NCBI GenBank assembly: GCA_030522415.1
Contig: CM060125.1
Span: 31,544,169 to 31,608,168, forward strand
Reading direction: 5' to 3'
Length of the DNA: 64,000 bases
DNA from: Channallabes apus
Taxonomy: Eukaryota > Chordata > Actinopteri > Siluriformes > Clariidae
Under the pieces are notes generated by a model that had not been told where the DNA came from, made no database searches, and was given only the letters and a program-made list of their open reading frames with translations. Shown here piece by piece: positions 52,853 to 62,831 of the stretch; the stretch's first letter is position 1, and the number at the start of each line of letters is the position of its first letter. Made by a program: the position numbers and the translations under genes.

Positions 52853-53380
52853 GAAGCAGCACCGCGTTTATTCACACAATAGAGACACAATAACTGACCA
52901 GACTGTAGTTTCACTTTGTTCGGCGGGAATGAACGAATAAGGTGTGTGTGTGTGTGTGTGTGGAGGCGGAGCGGAGTAAAAAAAAAAAAAAGCAATCTCT
53001 CTCTCCCTCTATAATAATAAAATGTTAGTAAATACTATTGATATTATTGTTTTTTTCTTTAGTTTTCTTGTCTGTTACCTATCCCTTGCCTCCTGCCTGC
53101 GTGTTTTCTTACTTCCTCAATTTGTCGTGCAGGCGCCTTTTTCTGTTTTTGTAGCGAGTTGGATCAAGGCCTCTTGGACAGAGGCCTTCTGGGTATTTGG
53201 TACCTTACACTTGACTACAATTATAATTCAATAAAATTTTTCCACACCGACCAACTTTTGCAAAAAATAAATAAACTACTCATAACTTAAATATACTCTG
53301 TACAAACAAATATTTAAGAAAAAATAGTTTAAATTATTAAGAATAATATACAAATTAAATATAGAATAAATCACACTAAA

Positions 53381-53441
53381 TAGGCTCCAGGTCCCCCGCG
53401 ACCCTGAACACAGGATTAAGCGGTAAAGAAAATGAATGAAT
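53381..53441 (-). mobile_element. SINE 3' fragment with long target duplication
   Basis: Only the last 60 bp of the SINE, with the AATGAATGAA tail. GAATAAATCACACTAAA (17 bp) stands on both sides (53364-53380, 53442-53458). Confidence 0.9.
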
Positions 53442-53519
53442 GAATAAATCACACTAAAGAAAATTACATTATTTATTTCACTGCAGAACAGAAAACACAA
53501 ACTGGCTATTTACAGTATA

Positions 53520-53890
53520 TGTAAGGGTTAACCCCTAGAGGGCGCCAAAGTGTTTGTGTTGTAGTTTGGACAGGAAACTTCATTTCCCAGACTGCACCTC
53601 GGTCAGGTGAGTTGAGCAATCACCTGAACCAAGGCGACCTAATTAAAGTGATCTGCATAAATAGCCTGATTTAAGTTGAGTGAGTGTTTAGTATTTGTTG
53701 TGGTTATATGAAAGTTGTTATTTTTGGAAGAAGATCATTGAAGATATTAAAGGTTACTAGATGCTCTCAGTAAAGAGATTTTGTTTTTGGGTTTGTTTCC
53801 GCCTTTAAAATATCATTAATAAAGAATTCTTGAAACGACTAAACTGCCTCCTGTGATTATGCCACACACACTCCATCACATCACATGACA
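53520..53890. mobile_element. Solo LTR
   Basis: 371 bp, TGTAAGGGTTAACCCC...TCACATGACA, with a 5-bp duplication GTATA (53515-53519, 53891-53895) inside hAT sequence. AATAAAG near 53817. No internal region, so the two LTRs recombined. Family unknown; it does not match the other LTRs here. Confidence 0.85.
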
Positions 53891-54010
53891 GTATACTGTA
53901 AATATGCTGTAAATATATTGTAAATATACTGTAAATATATTGGCTATAGGAACAACAATGGAAATAAATAACTGTACTTGTAACAGTTTTGTTGCAAAGC
54001 ATAATTTTGT

Positions 54011-54320
54011 GGTTAAATTTAAATAGATCTCATGTTGTATACACTGCTGAAAAAACAATAGAACCCTGCCCAAAAATAATAGAAGATATAATGGATTTAA
54101 TGATTATAATGGGAATTGTATTGGTTTTAATGGTACTGTAAGTTTAACAATGTCTGCTGGTATATGATGGATTCTATTGGTGGGTGGGAAGGTAAATCCT
54201 ATTGGAAAACACACTACAGTAAGGAATTTTGTAATAGTTTACTGGAAAAAGTTAATGGTTCATAATGGTATTTAATGAAAACCATTAGAATTTCTGTGCT
54301 GGTTGGTATATTAGTCTTTT

Positions 54321-54351
<31 letters not shown>
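54011..54351. other. Unassigned repeat-like DNA and GT microsatellite
   Basis: Contains several diverged TAATGG/TATTGG words and (GT)n at about 54325-54350. It may be an inserted MITE (starts CACTGCTGAAAAAAC after TA), but no right end was found. Confidence 0.35.
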
Positions 54352-54354
<3 letters not shown>

Positions 54355-54945
54355 AGCAAGGTAAGCATAGCAAGCATCATAAGCAAGAAGGCTAACAAAC
54401 CTAAGAGTTAATGTTATACCACTAATTAACATAATGACATGAATAACTTAATCATACAGAGAGAACATTGTTGTATATCTTTATCTTTTATCCGTTTCTC
54501 CTCATCTTATTTTCTTTTTTTCTAAATTGGGCCCCTGACAGTTTTGGCCTTTTTCTCTCCATCGCTGTGTTTATACTTTATAATCGACGATTCGACAATC
54601 AGCAGATTTCCCCCAACGCTGTCACTCACGACCAGAAGTCAAGACTAAACCAATTCACCTCCACAGCATCATCGCCTTTATTATCTATTGTTATTATCCA
54701 TTTCACACAATTAAATAAATGAAAAAAGTGCAAATTATTGGTGTGTTTATAATATTTTTAATGAAATCTGCGTTATTTGTAAGAAAATCAGGTGTCACTG
54801 ACATAATTTAACCCCCTCCTTGTCCACTTCATTTGGGAGAGGTGAACTGTATTCTGCACCCCCCTAACACCCCCCCCTCCCCTCATCCCCCCTCATCACC
54901 TCTCCTCAGCTTCTGTGTGACTCCTTCAGCAACACGGGCGGCTCA
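54352..54945 (-). mobile_element. Second hAT copy, 5' part
   Basis: Reverse of 21500-22110: same GTGAACTGTA...CTCTCCCAAATGAAG region, exon-1 region and TTTAGCAAGGTAAGCATAGC. It lies upstream, on the minus strand, of the 3' part at 53226-54010. Confidence 0.8.
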
Positions 54946-54949
54946 GGTC

Positions 54950-55805
54950 TTATTCAGTTTTATTTGTATAGCGCTTTTAACAATTGACATTGTCTCAAAA
55001 CAGCTTTACACAATCAAAAGAATTATTTAAGTTTGTATGGAATGTGAATGTGTATGAATCAAAATGTTCAGATAGTCCCTGGTGAGCAAGCAGAGGGCGA
55101 CAGTGGCAAGGAAAAACTCCCTGAGATGGTAATAGGAAGAAACCTTGAGAGGAACCAGACTCGACAGGGAACCCATCCTCATCTGGGTGAAACAGATAGC
55201 AGGAAATGATCTGCATTTACAGTATGCAGTGTTAAGTGTTAGGTTCAGCTATAATAGTTGATGTGAATTGATGTTATAATAGTTGATGTAAAATGGAGTC
55301 CAGCAGTTATTGGAGACTCAGATAGACTTGTAGAAAGTTCCAGTCCTGAACTATCGAATTGTCAAGTCCTCAGAGAAACAGCTGACAACACCAGTCGAGG
55401 CCAGAACCATCTTCTAAGTAGAGAGAATCATCCCCAGACACCAGACGCTTCCCAAAGAGACACACGGGGCATCCATGCGACGAGACCTCCAACCAGAACC
55501 GGGGCACCAGGATGGATCAGACAGGTCCGGATGGCAGAGGGAGTCTGGATCACTGGCAGCTTAGGAATGACATGTGTAGCTCGACAGAGAGAGAGAGAGT
55601 TTTCATAATACGCGGTACTGACAAGCAGCCTGCATCCTTTGATCGAAGTAGGCGTGGCGGATCGTAAGACACTAGCAGTTCGCTCAGATACTACGGCGCG
55701 AGACCATTTAATGCTCTATATGTCAAGAGTAGTATTTTAAAATCAATGCGAAATTTCACAGGGTGCCAATGTAGTGAAGATAGGATAGGGGTGATGTGCT
55801 CATAT
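54950..55805 (-). mobile_element. L2 LINE 3' part, inverted arm
   Basis: From 55805 the minus strand encodes [15 protein letters not shown] and the [13 protein letters not shown] block, followed by the full 3' UTR and tail at 54950. Near-identical to the 3' part of the L2 that starts on the plus strand at 55805. Confidence 0.85.
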
Positions 55806-57242
55806 CTAATTTCACTCATCTCTTCTGCAAATTCATCAACCTGTATATTAGATCCTATACCGACACATTTTCTTAAACAGATAGTACCAGTAATAACAGA
55901 ACCGCTGTTGAGAATAATTAATTCCTTACTCAGCATTGGTTATGTTCCAAAATCTTTTAAATTAGCAGTTATCAAACCAATAATTAAGAAACCTGACCTC
56001 GACCCCTGTCAGCTGTCCAATTACAGGCCAATATCAAACCTCCCCTTTATCTCTAAGATTCTGGAAAAGATAGTAGCGGAGCAGCTATGCTCATATCTAC
56101 ATAGAAATGGCATACATGAACTGTATCAGTCAGGATTTAGGCCTCATCACAGCACAGAAACAGCAATCGTTAGAGTAGTAAATGACCTCCTATTGGCCTC
56201 TGATCAGGGTTGTGTAACTATGCTTGTATTACTCGACCTCAGTGCAGCTTTTGACACTATTGATCATGCTATTCTTCTTCACAGATTAGAAAATGTAGTA
56301 GGAATTAAGGGTACAGCCCTCTCCTGGCTCAGATCCTATTTGACCGATCGTTATCAGTATGTAGACTTAAATGGTGATTATTCTGCATGTTCTCTAGTGG
56401 AGTTTGGCGTTCCGCAGGGTTCAGTTTTAGGCCCACTGCTTTTTTCCCTTTACATGCTTCCTCTGGGGAACATAATCCGTAAGCATGGTATTAGTTTTCA
56501 TTGTTATGCTGACGACACACAGCTATACGTCTCAACAAACCTGATGAGAAAAACCATCTTACTAAAGTTGAGCAATGTGTGCAGGACATAAGAAATTGGA
56601 TGCTAATTAACTTCCTTCTGCTTAATCCGGATAAGACAGAAGTTCTAGTCATAGGACCGCATACAGCTAGAAGTAAAATCTTAGATCACACCGTAACTTT
56701 AGATGGCCTTTCTGTTCCATCAAGTGCAACAGTTAAAGACCTCGGCGTGATTATAGATTCCAGCCTTTCATTTGAAGCTCATGTAGATAATATCACCAGG
56801 ATAGCATTTTTTCACCTCAGAAATATTGCCAAAATAAGAAATATATTGTCGCTAAACGATGCAGAAAAACTAGTTCATGCTTTTATCACTTCTCGGTTGG
56901 ACTATTGTAATGCCTTACTGTCTGGTTGTTCAGTTAGGTGCATAAACAAGCTTCATTGATTTTAAAATACTACTCTTGACATATAAAGCATTAAATGGTC
57001 TCGCCCCGCAGTATCTGAGCGAACTGCTAGTGTCTTACGATCCGCCACGCCTACTTCGGTCAAAGGATGCAGGCTGCTTGTCAGTACTGCGTATTATGAA
57101 AACTACAGCTGGGGGCGGAGCTTTTTCTTACAAAGCCCCAAAATTATGGAATAGTCTTCCAAATAGTGTTCGGGACTCAGACACAGTCTCAGTGTTTAAG
57201 TCTAGGCTAAAAACCTATTTATTTAGCCAAGCATGTTTATAA
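55805..57242 (+). pseudogene. L2 reverse transcriptase with frameshift and deletion
   Basis: Frame to 56591 covers the RT fingers and palm: [67 protein letters not shown] and CYADDTQLY. The frame then shifts near 56560-56580 and RT continues at 56579-56959 (LNPDKTEVLVIG, LGVIIDSSLSF). At about 56945-56960 some 40 residues normally found before the [16 protein letters not shown] block are missing, and a stop stands at the join. The C-terminus runs to 57242. The endonuclease is absent (5' truncation). Confidence 0.87.
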
Positions 57243-58128
57243 ATAGATTTGCCATAAGGTAAAGGAGCAGATCTGGGGGACTCATGGACGTAGAGTATTA
57301 TGGTGAACTGGTATGTTTAGATGCTGTCTTCCTCACTCTCATTTGATCACTCAGGTTTGTTGACGGTGAGGTGATTGTTTGCTTTACATCTCAGTTCCCC
57401 CTCATGTTTGTGTTTCCTTCTGGCTCCTCCCTTTTAGTTATGCTGTCATAGTTAGTCCTGCCGGAGTCCCTGCTTGCACTCTACAGTAAATATACATTCA
57501 CATTATACATTGTGACTGTGACCATACCTAATTGCAATCTCTCCTCCTCTTCTCTTCCTCCCCCTCTTTCTCTTTCCTCTCTCCCCCTGTCTCCCCCTTT
57601 CACTCTCTCTCTCTGTCGAGCTACACATGTGGTTCCTGAGCTGCCAGTGATCCAGACTCCCTCTGCCCTCCGGACCTGTCTGATCCATCCTGGTGCCCGG
57701 TTTCTGGTTGGAGGTCTCATCGCATGGATGCCCCGTGTGTCTCTTTAGGATGCGCCTGGTGTCTGGGGATGATTCTATCTACTTAGAAGATGGTTCTGGC
57801 CTCGACTGGTGTTAGCAGCTGTTTCTCTGAGGACTTTACAATTCAATAGTTCAGGACTGGAACTTTCTACAAGTCTATCTGTGTCTCGAATAACTACTGG
57901 ACTCCATTTTACATCAACTATTATAACATCATAAATGCAGTATAAATGCAGATCATTTCCTGCTATCTGTTTCACCCAGATGAGGATGGGTTCCCTGTCG
58001 AGTCTGGTTCCTCTCAAGGTTTCTTCCTATTACCATCTCAGGGAATTTTTCCTTGCCACTGTCGCCCTCGGGCTTGCTCACCAGGGAATATCTGAACATT
58101 TTGATTCATACACATTCACATTCCATAC

Positions 58129-58508
58129 ATTCATTCATTCATTCATTTTCTGTACCGCTTTATCCTTATATACAGAGTCGCGGGGGGGCCTGGAGCCTAT
58201 CCCAGGAAACTTAGGGCACAAGGCAGGGTACACCCTGGACAGGGTGCCAATCCATCGCAGGGCACACACACATACTCACATACACACACTCATTCACACA
58301 CTACGGGCAATTTGGAATGTCAATTAACCTAACCTACATGTCTTTGGATTGTGGGAGGAAACCGGAGTACCCGGAGGAAACCCACCAAGCACGGGGAGAA
58401 CATGCAAACTCCATGCACACAGAGACGGGAATCGAGCCTGGCCGGGGAATCGAACCCAGACCCTGGCGGTGCAAGGCGACAGTGCTAACCACTACACCAC
58501 CGTGCCAC
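58129..58508 (-). mobile_element. tRNA-derived SINE, full length
   Basis: Minus-strand head 58508-58445 holds an A box (TGGTGTAGTGGTTAGCAC) and a B box (GGGTTCGATTCCCC), so RNA polymerase III could start it. A conserved body with GGTTTCCTCCCACAATCC and CACCCTGTCCAGGGTGTACC follows, then an AATGAATGAATG tail. 12-bp duplication CACATTCCATAC (58117-58128, 58509-58520). Confidence 0.9.
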
Positions 58509-58611
58509 CACATTCCATACAAACTTAAATAATTCTTTTGATTGTGTAAAGCTGTTTTGAGACAATGTCAATTGTTAAAAGCGCTATACAAATAAAACTG
58601 AATTGAAAAAC

Positions 58612-59788
58612 TGAATGTAGAAGGATAGATGGTGGTGGACTTTGCAAAGAGGAGTGAAATGGCAGTAGTAAATACTTTCTTCCAGAAGAGGCAGGAACAT
58701 AGGGTGACATATAAGAGCGGAGGCAGAAGCACTCAGGTGGACTACATCTGGTGTCGACGTTGTAATCCGGAAGAGATCAGTGACTGCAAAGTGTTGGTAG
58801 GGGAGAGTGTAGCCAGACAACACAGAATGGTGGTGTGTAAAATAACCCTGGTGGTGAGGAAGGTGAAGAGGACAAAGGCAGAGCAGAGGACAAAGTGGTG
58901 GAAGCTGAGAAAGGAAGAATGTTGTGTAGTCTTTAGGGAGGAGTTGAGACAAGCTATGGGTGGTCAGGAGGTGCTTTCAGTTGACTGGACAACTACAGCC
59001 AATGTGATCAGGGAGACAGGTAAGAGGGTACTTGGTGTATCATCAGGTAAGGGAAAAGGGGACGAGGAGACTTGGTATTGGAATGAGGAAGTCCAGGAGT
59101 GTATACAGGGAAAGAGGCTAGCTAAGAAGAAGTGGGACACTGAGAGGACTGAAGAGAGTAGACAGGAGTACAGGGAGATGCACCGTAAGGTGAAGGTAGA
59201 AGTGGCAAAGGCCAAACAAAGACCATATGAGGACTTGTATGCTAGGCTGGACAGTAAGGAGGGAGAGGTGGATCTGTACAGGTTGGCGAGGCAGAAAGAT
59301 AGAGAAGGGAAGGATGTGCAGCAGGTTAGAGTGATTAAAGATAGAGATGGAAATGTACTGACAGATGCCAGGAGGGTGATGGGAAGATGGAAGGAGTACT
59401 TTGAGGAGTTGATGAATGAGGAAAACGAAAGAGAACAAAGAGTAGAAGAGGTGACTGTTGTGGAGCAGGAAGTAGCAAATATTAGTAAAAGTGAGGTGAG
59501 GAGGGCGTTGAAGAGGATGAAGAGTGGAAAGGCTGTTGGTCCTGATGACATACCTGTGGAGGTATGGAAGTGCTTAGGAGAGGTGGCAGTAGAGTTTCTG
59601 ATTAGTTTGTTTAACGAGATCTTGGAGAGTGAGAGGATTCCAGAGGAATGGAGGAGAAGTGTATTGGTGCTGATGTTTAAGAACAAGGGAGATGTGCAGA
59701 GCTGTGGCAATTACAGAGGTATAAAGCTAATGAGCCATACAATGAAGCAATATGGTTTTATGCCTAGAAAGAGTATATCAGATGCACA
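58612..59788 (+). pseudogene. RTE-clade LINE fragment
   Basis: 396-codon frame from 58629, homologous to the minus-strand copy at 38412-37097. It spans endonuclease end (STQVDYIWCRRC), linker, and RT start (KSGKAVGPDDIPVEVWK, GNYRGIKLMSH). About 19 residues before QYGFMPRKS are deleted in frame. It ends after SDA and runs into Tc1 sequence at 59789. A stop precedes the Met at 58629 although homology continues upstream. RT active site absent. Confidence 0.85.
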
Positions 59789-60107
59789 TCTTAACGACCA
59801 TTCCACAGGTGCATGTTAATTAATTGATTATGGTTAATTGAACATGCATGGAAAACATTGTTTAAACCCTTTACAATGAAGATCTGTAAAGTTATTTGGA
59901 TTTGTACAACATTATTGTTGAAATACACAGTCCTGAAAAAGGGCCGTTTCTTTTTTGGCTGAGTTTATGTTATTAGAAGTTATCTGGCACTTTGTCCTTC
60001 AGATTATTATTCAGAAGAGAAAATCAAAGCAGCTGCCAACTATTCTATTCATTCATTAATGTTATTTGTTCTTCATGTTTACACTAAAGTATAAATGTTA
60101 GAACTTT
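59789..60107. repeat. Duplicated segment copy 2 (Tc1 right end plus flank)
   Basis: Same as 42746-43066, including flank beyond the Tc1 end. The rest of the Tc1 is absent; an RTE fragment is joined in its place. The stretch 60108-60360 after it holds only a GT run at about 60213-60231. Confidence 0.88.
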
Positions 60108-60360
60108 ATTCATCACCATTTTCTCTTGCTGTGTTCACACACTGTATCACTACAAACCTCTCACACTCACTTGTATAAAAATGTGATGATGGCAGCACTG
60201 CTGATAAAATGTGCATGTGTGTGTGTGTGTGTCAGTTGTATGTGGCTTTTATAAATACAGAATATATTATCTTGTAATAAGAATAAAAATAAACAAAACA
60301 ATGAATATGTAATAATGATAGTGTTTATGACTTAATCTTTTTTTCTTTTTTTGGGGGGTA

Positions 60361-62831
60361 AATCATACATTTACATTTAGGCATTTGGCCGACGCTCTTA
60401 TCCAGAGCGACTTACAAAAAGTGCTTTAAAGTTTACATCACTGGATACATACTTACACTGGGTTAACTAGGTTAATAACTAAGTGCCATCAGTCCAACAC
60501 AACTGGGAAGATGGATTTTTTTTTTTGGGGGGCGGGGGGATTAGTCCAAGTACTGAAGAAACAGATGCATCTTGAGTCGTTGTTTAAAGATAGTCAAAGT
60601 CTCTGCTGTACGGACATCTAGAGGAAGTTCGTTCCACCACCTAGATGCCAGAACAGAAAAGAGCCTGGATGAATGTCGCCCTCGATCCCTGAGAGATGGT
60701 GGGATGAGGCATGCAGTGCTGGAGGATCGGAGAGAACGTGGTGCAGTGCGTGGTGTGATTAAAGCAGAGAGGTAAGTGGGTGCTGGGCCATTTTTAGCTT
60801 TGTAGGCAAGCATCAGCGTTTTAAATTTGATGCGGGAAGCTACATTAAGCCAGTGCAGGGAGCGGAGGAGTGGGGTGGTGTGGGAGAACTTGGGGAGGTT
60901 AAAAACAAGACGTGCTGCTGCATTCTGGATCAGTTGCAGAGGACGTATCGTGGACAGAGGCAGACCTGCCAGGAGTGAGTTGCAGTAGTCCAGTCTTGAA
61001 ATAACAAGGGACTGAACAAGCACCTGAGTAGCCTGTGAAGAAAGAAATGGGCGAATTCTTCTGATATTGTAAAGAAGAAATCTACAAGAGCGAGTAAGGT
61101 TAGCGATGTGTGGGGAAAATGACAGAAGATTGTCCACGGTTACCCCAAGATTGCGGGCAGTGGCTGAAGGAGTGATTTGGTTGTTGTCCAGGGATATCAC
61201 AAGGTCTTGACCTGGGGATGAGTCACAAGGGATGAACAACAGTTCAGTTTTACTCAGATTGAGCTTTAGTTGATGTACAGCCATCCAGGATGAGATGTCT
61301 GCCAGAAATGCTGAGATCCGGGTGGAAACCTGAGTGTCAGAGGGAGGAACGGAGAGAGTAAGTTGGGTGTCATCTGCATAAGAATGGTATGAAGATCCAT
61401 GCGATGATATGACTTTACCAAGAGACCGGGTATAGAAGGAGAAAAGAAGAGGACCAAGTACTGAGCCCTGTGGGACACCAGTAGAGAGTCTACGTGGGGC
61501 AGATGTAGATCCCCTCCATGTTACCTCATATGACCTATCTTCTAGGTAAGAAGCAAACCATTGCCACGCTGTTCCACAAATTCCAAGGCTTGTAAGAATA
61601 GATAATAGAATCTTGTGGTTCACTGTGTCTAATGCAGCTGACAGGTCCAGGAGGATGAGTACAGATGACAGTTTAGCAGATCTAGCAGCATGGAGCTTCT
61701 CAGTGACTGACAGAAGGGCAGTCTCTGTGGAATGTGCCACTTTGAATCCAGATTGGTTGGGATCATTAAGGTTGTTCTGTGAGAGATAAAGAGACATTTG
61801 GTTATAAACAGTTCTTTCAAGAATTTTGGAAATAAAAGAGAGAAGTGATACCGGGCGATAGTTGTTAACTTCTGATGGGTCCAGGGAGGGTTTCTTGAGG
61901 ATGGGAATAACCCTTGCCTTCTTAAAAGCAGCAGGAACATGACCAGATGATATGGAATGGTTGATGATGGTTGTAGTGAAGGGAAGGAGGTCTTGTGAGA
62001 TTGCCTGGAGCATTGTGGAGGGGATTGGGTCTAATGAACAGGTGGTGGGGTTAGATGACGAGATGATCTGCTGAATCTCATCAGATGACAAGTTGGAGAA
62101 TTCTGCTAAAGGAGGGAAGGGAAGGTCCTGAGGTTCTGCTGTAGGAGTTTGGTTGGGAGCGAAGGACTGGCGGATTGCTGCAATTTTCCCATCGTAGAAT
62201 GTGGCAAAATCGTCAGCAGTCAGAGAGGAAGGGGCAGGAGGAGTTGGTGGGTTGAGTAGTGAGGAAAAGATGTTGTGGAGTTTGCCAGGATCATGTGCAG
62301 AGGCTTCCAGCTTTTCTCTGAAGAAGGTAGTTTTGGCAGAAGTCACAGCACATGAGAATTTGGAGAGAAGAGTCTGGTAAGAGATGAGATCTGCATCAAG
62401 TTGCGATTTCTTCCATCTTCTCTCTGCAGTTCTTAATTCTCTCCTGTTGTTGCGTAGTACATCTGATAGCCAAGGAGCAGGACAAGACGTCTTCCTTGGT
62501 TTAGATGACAGCGGGCAAAGGAGATCTATGGATGAGGAGAGAGAGGAGAAGGAGATTGGGTCTGGGAGGGATGATAGGGTGCATGAAGACACAGAGGAGG
62601 GGGGGACAGAGTGAAGGTTTCTGCGAGAAAAAGAGAAATCTTGGTGGTTAGGTTTACATAGAATAGGAAGGGTTATGGTGAAGGATACCAGGTAATGATC
62701 AGATTTACGAAGAGTAATAGTAGTGATATCCGTGACTGGGCAAGGACGGCAGAAAACGAGATCGAGAGAATTCCCTGCCTTGTGTGTGGGAGGGCTGTTG
62801 TTTAGAGTTAAAGAGAAGGAGTTAAGTAGAC
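60361..62831 (-). mobile_element. L2 LINE, 5'-truncated in the endonuclease
   Basis: 3' end at about 60361 carries the GGCATTTGGCCGACGCTCTT / CCAGAGCGACTTAC word common to fish L2 3' ends. A long RT frame follows, then the endonuclease end (62593-62831) with SDHYLVSF-like residues in broken frame. The upstream part is replaced by an RTE element at 62832. Confidence 0.88.
60541..62592 (-). CDS. L2 reverse transcriptase, long open frame
   Basis: 683 codons. Residues about 1-130 are the linker after the endonuclease (APWLSDVLRNNRRELRTAER). RT follows with SLDPIPSTML (about 190), [58 protein letters not shown] and SYADDTQLTL (two catalytic Asp). The C-terminus has SRLDYCNSLLAGLP and SLHWLNVASRIKFK. 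No stop, so RT may be active, but the endonuclease lies in a separate, broken frame upstream and is truncated. The ATG at 62592 is therefore only an internal Met. Confidence 0.88.
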   Translation of the reverse strand: MSSCTLSSLPDPISFSSLSSSIDLLCPLSSKPRKTSCPAPWLSDVLRNNRRELRTAERRWKKSQLDADLISYQTLLSKFSCAVTSAKTTFFREKLEASAHDPGKLHNIFSSLLNPPTPPAPSSLTADDFATFYDGKIAAIRQSFAPNQTPTAEPQDLPFPPLAEFSNLSSDEIQQIISSSNPTTCSLDPIPSTMLQAISQDLLPFTTTIINHSISSGHVPAAFKKARVIPILKKPSLDPSEVNNYRPVSLLSFISKILERTVYNQMSLYLSQNNLNDPNQSGFKVAHSTETALLSVTEKLHAARSAKLSSVLILLDLSAALDTVNHKILLSILTSLGICGTAWQWFASYLEDRSYEVTWRGSTSAPRRLSTGVPQGSVLGPLLFSFYTRSLGKVISSHGSSYHSYADDTQLTLSVPPSDTQVSTRISAFLADISSWMAVHQLKLNLSKTELLFIPCDSSPGQDLVISLDNNQITPSATARNLGVTVDNLLSFSPHIANLTRSCRFLLYNIRRIRPFLSSQATQVLVQSLVISRLDYCNSLLAGLPLSTIRPLQLIQNAAARLVFNLPKFSHTTPLLRSLHWLNVASRIKFKTLMLAYKAKNGPAPTYLSALITPRTAPRSLRSSSTACLIPPSLRDRGRHSSRLFSVLASRWWNELPLDVRTAETLTIFKQRLKMHLFLQYLD

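Larger units (their letters stand above)
53226..54010 (-). mobile_element. Second hAT copy, 3' part, deleted and interrupted
   Basis: Inverted relative to 41757-42500. Shares GCAAAGCATAATTTTGTGGTT and TTTCTGTTCTGCAGTGAA with it. The dimerisation exon is missing. A SINE fragment and a solo LTR have inserted. Confidence 0.7.
55805..58612 (+). mobile_element. L2 LINE, 5'-truncated
   Basis: RT frame from 55805, two breaks, then a 1.2-kb 3' UTR ending TAAAACTGAATTGAA. A complete SINE (58129-58508) sits in the 3' UTR. Its start abuts the start of an opposite L2 copy. Confidence 0.87.
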
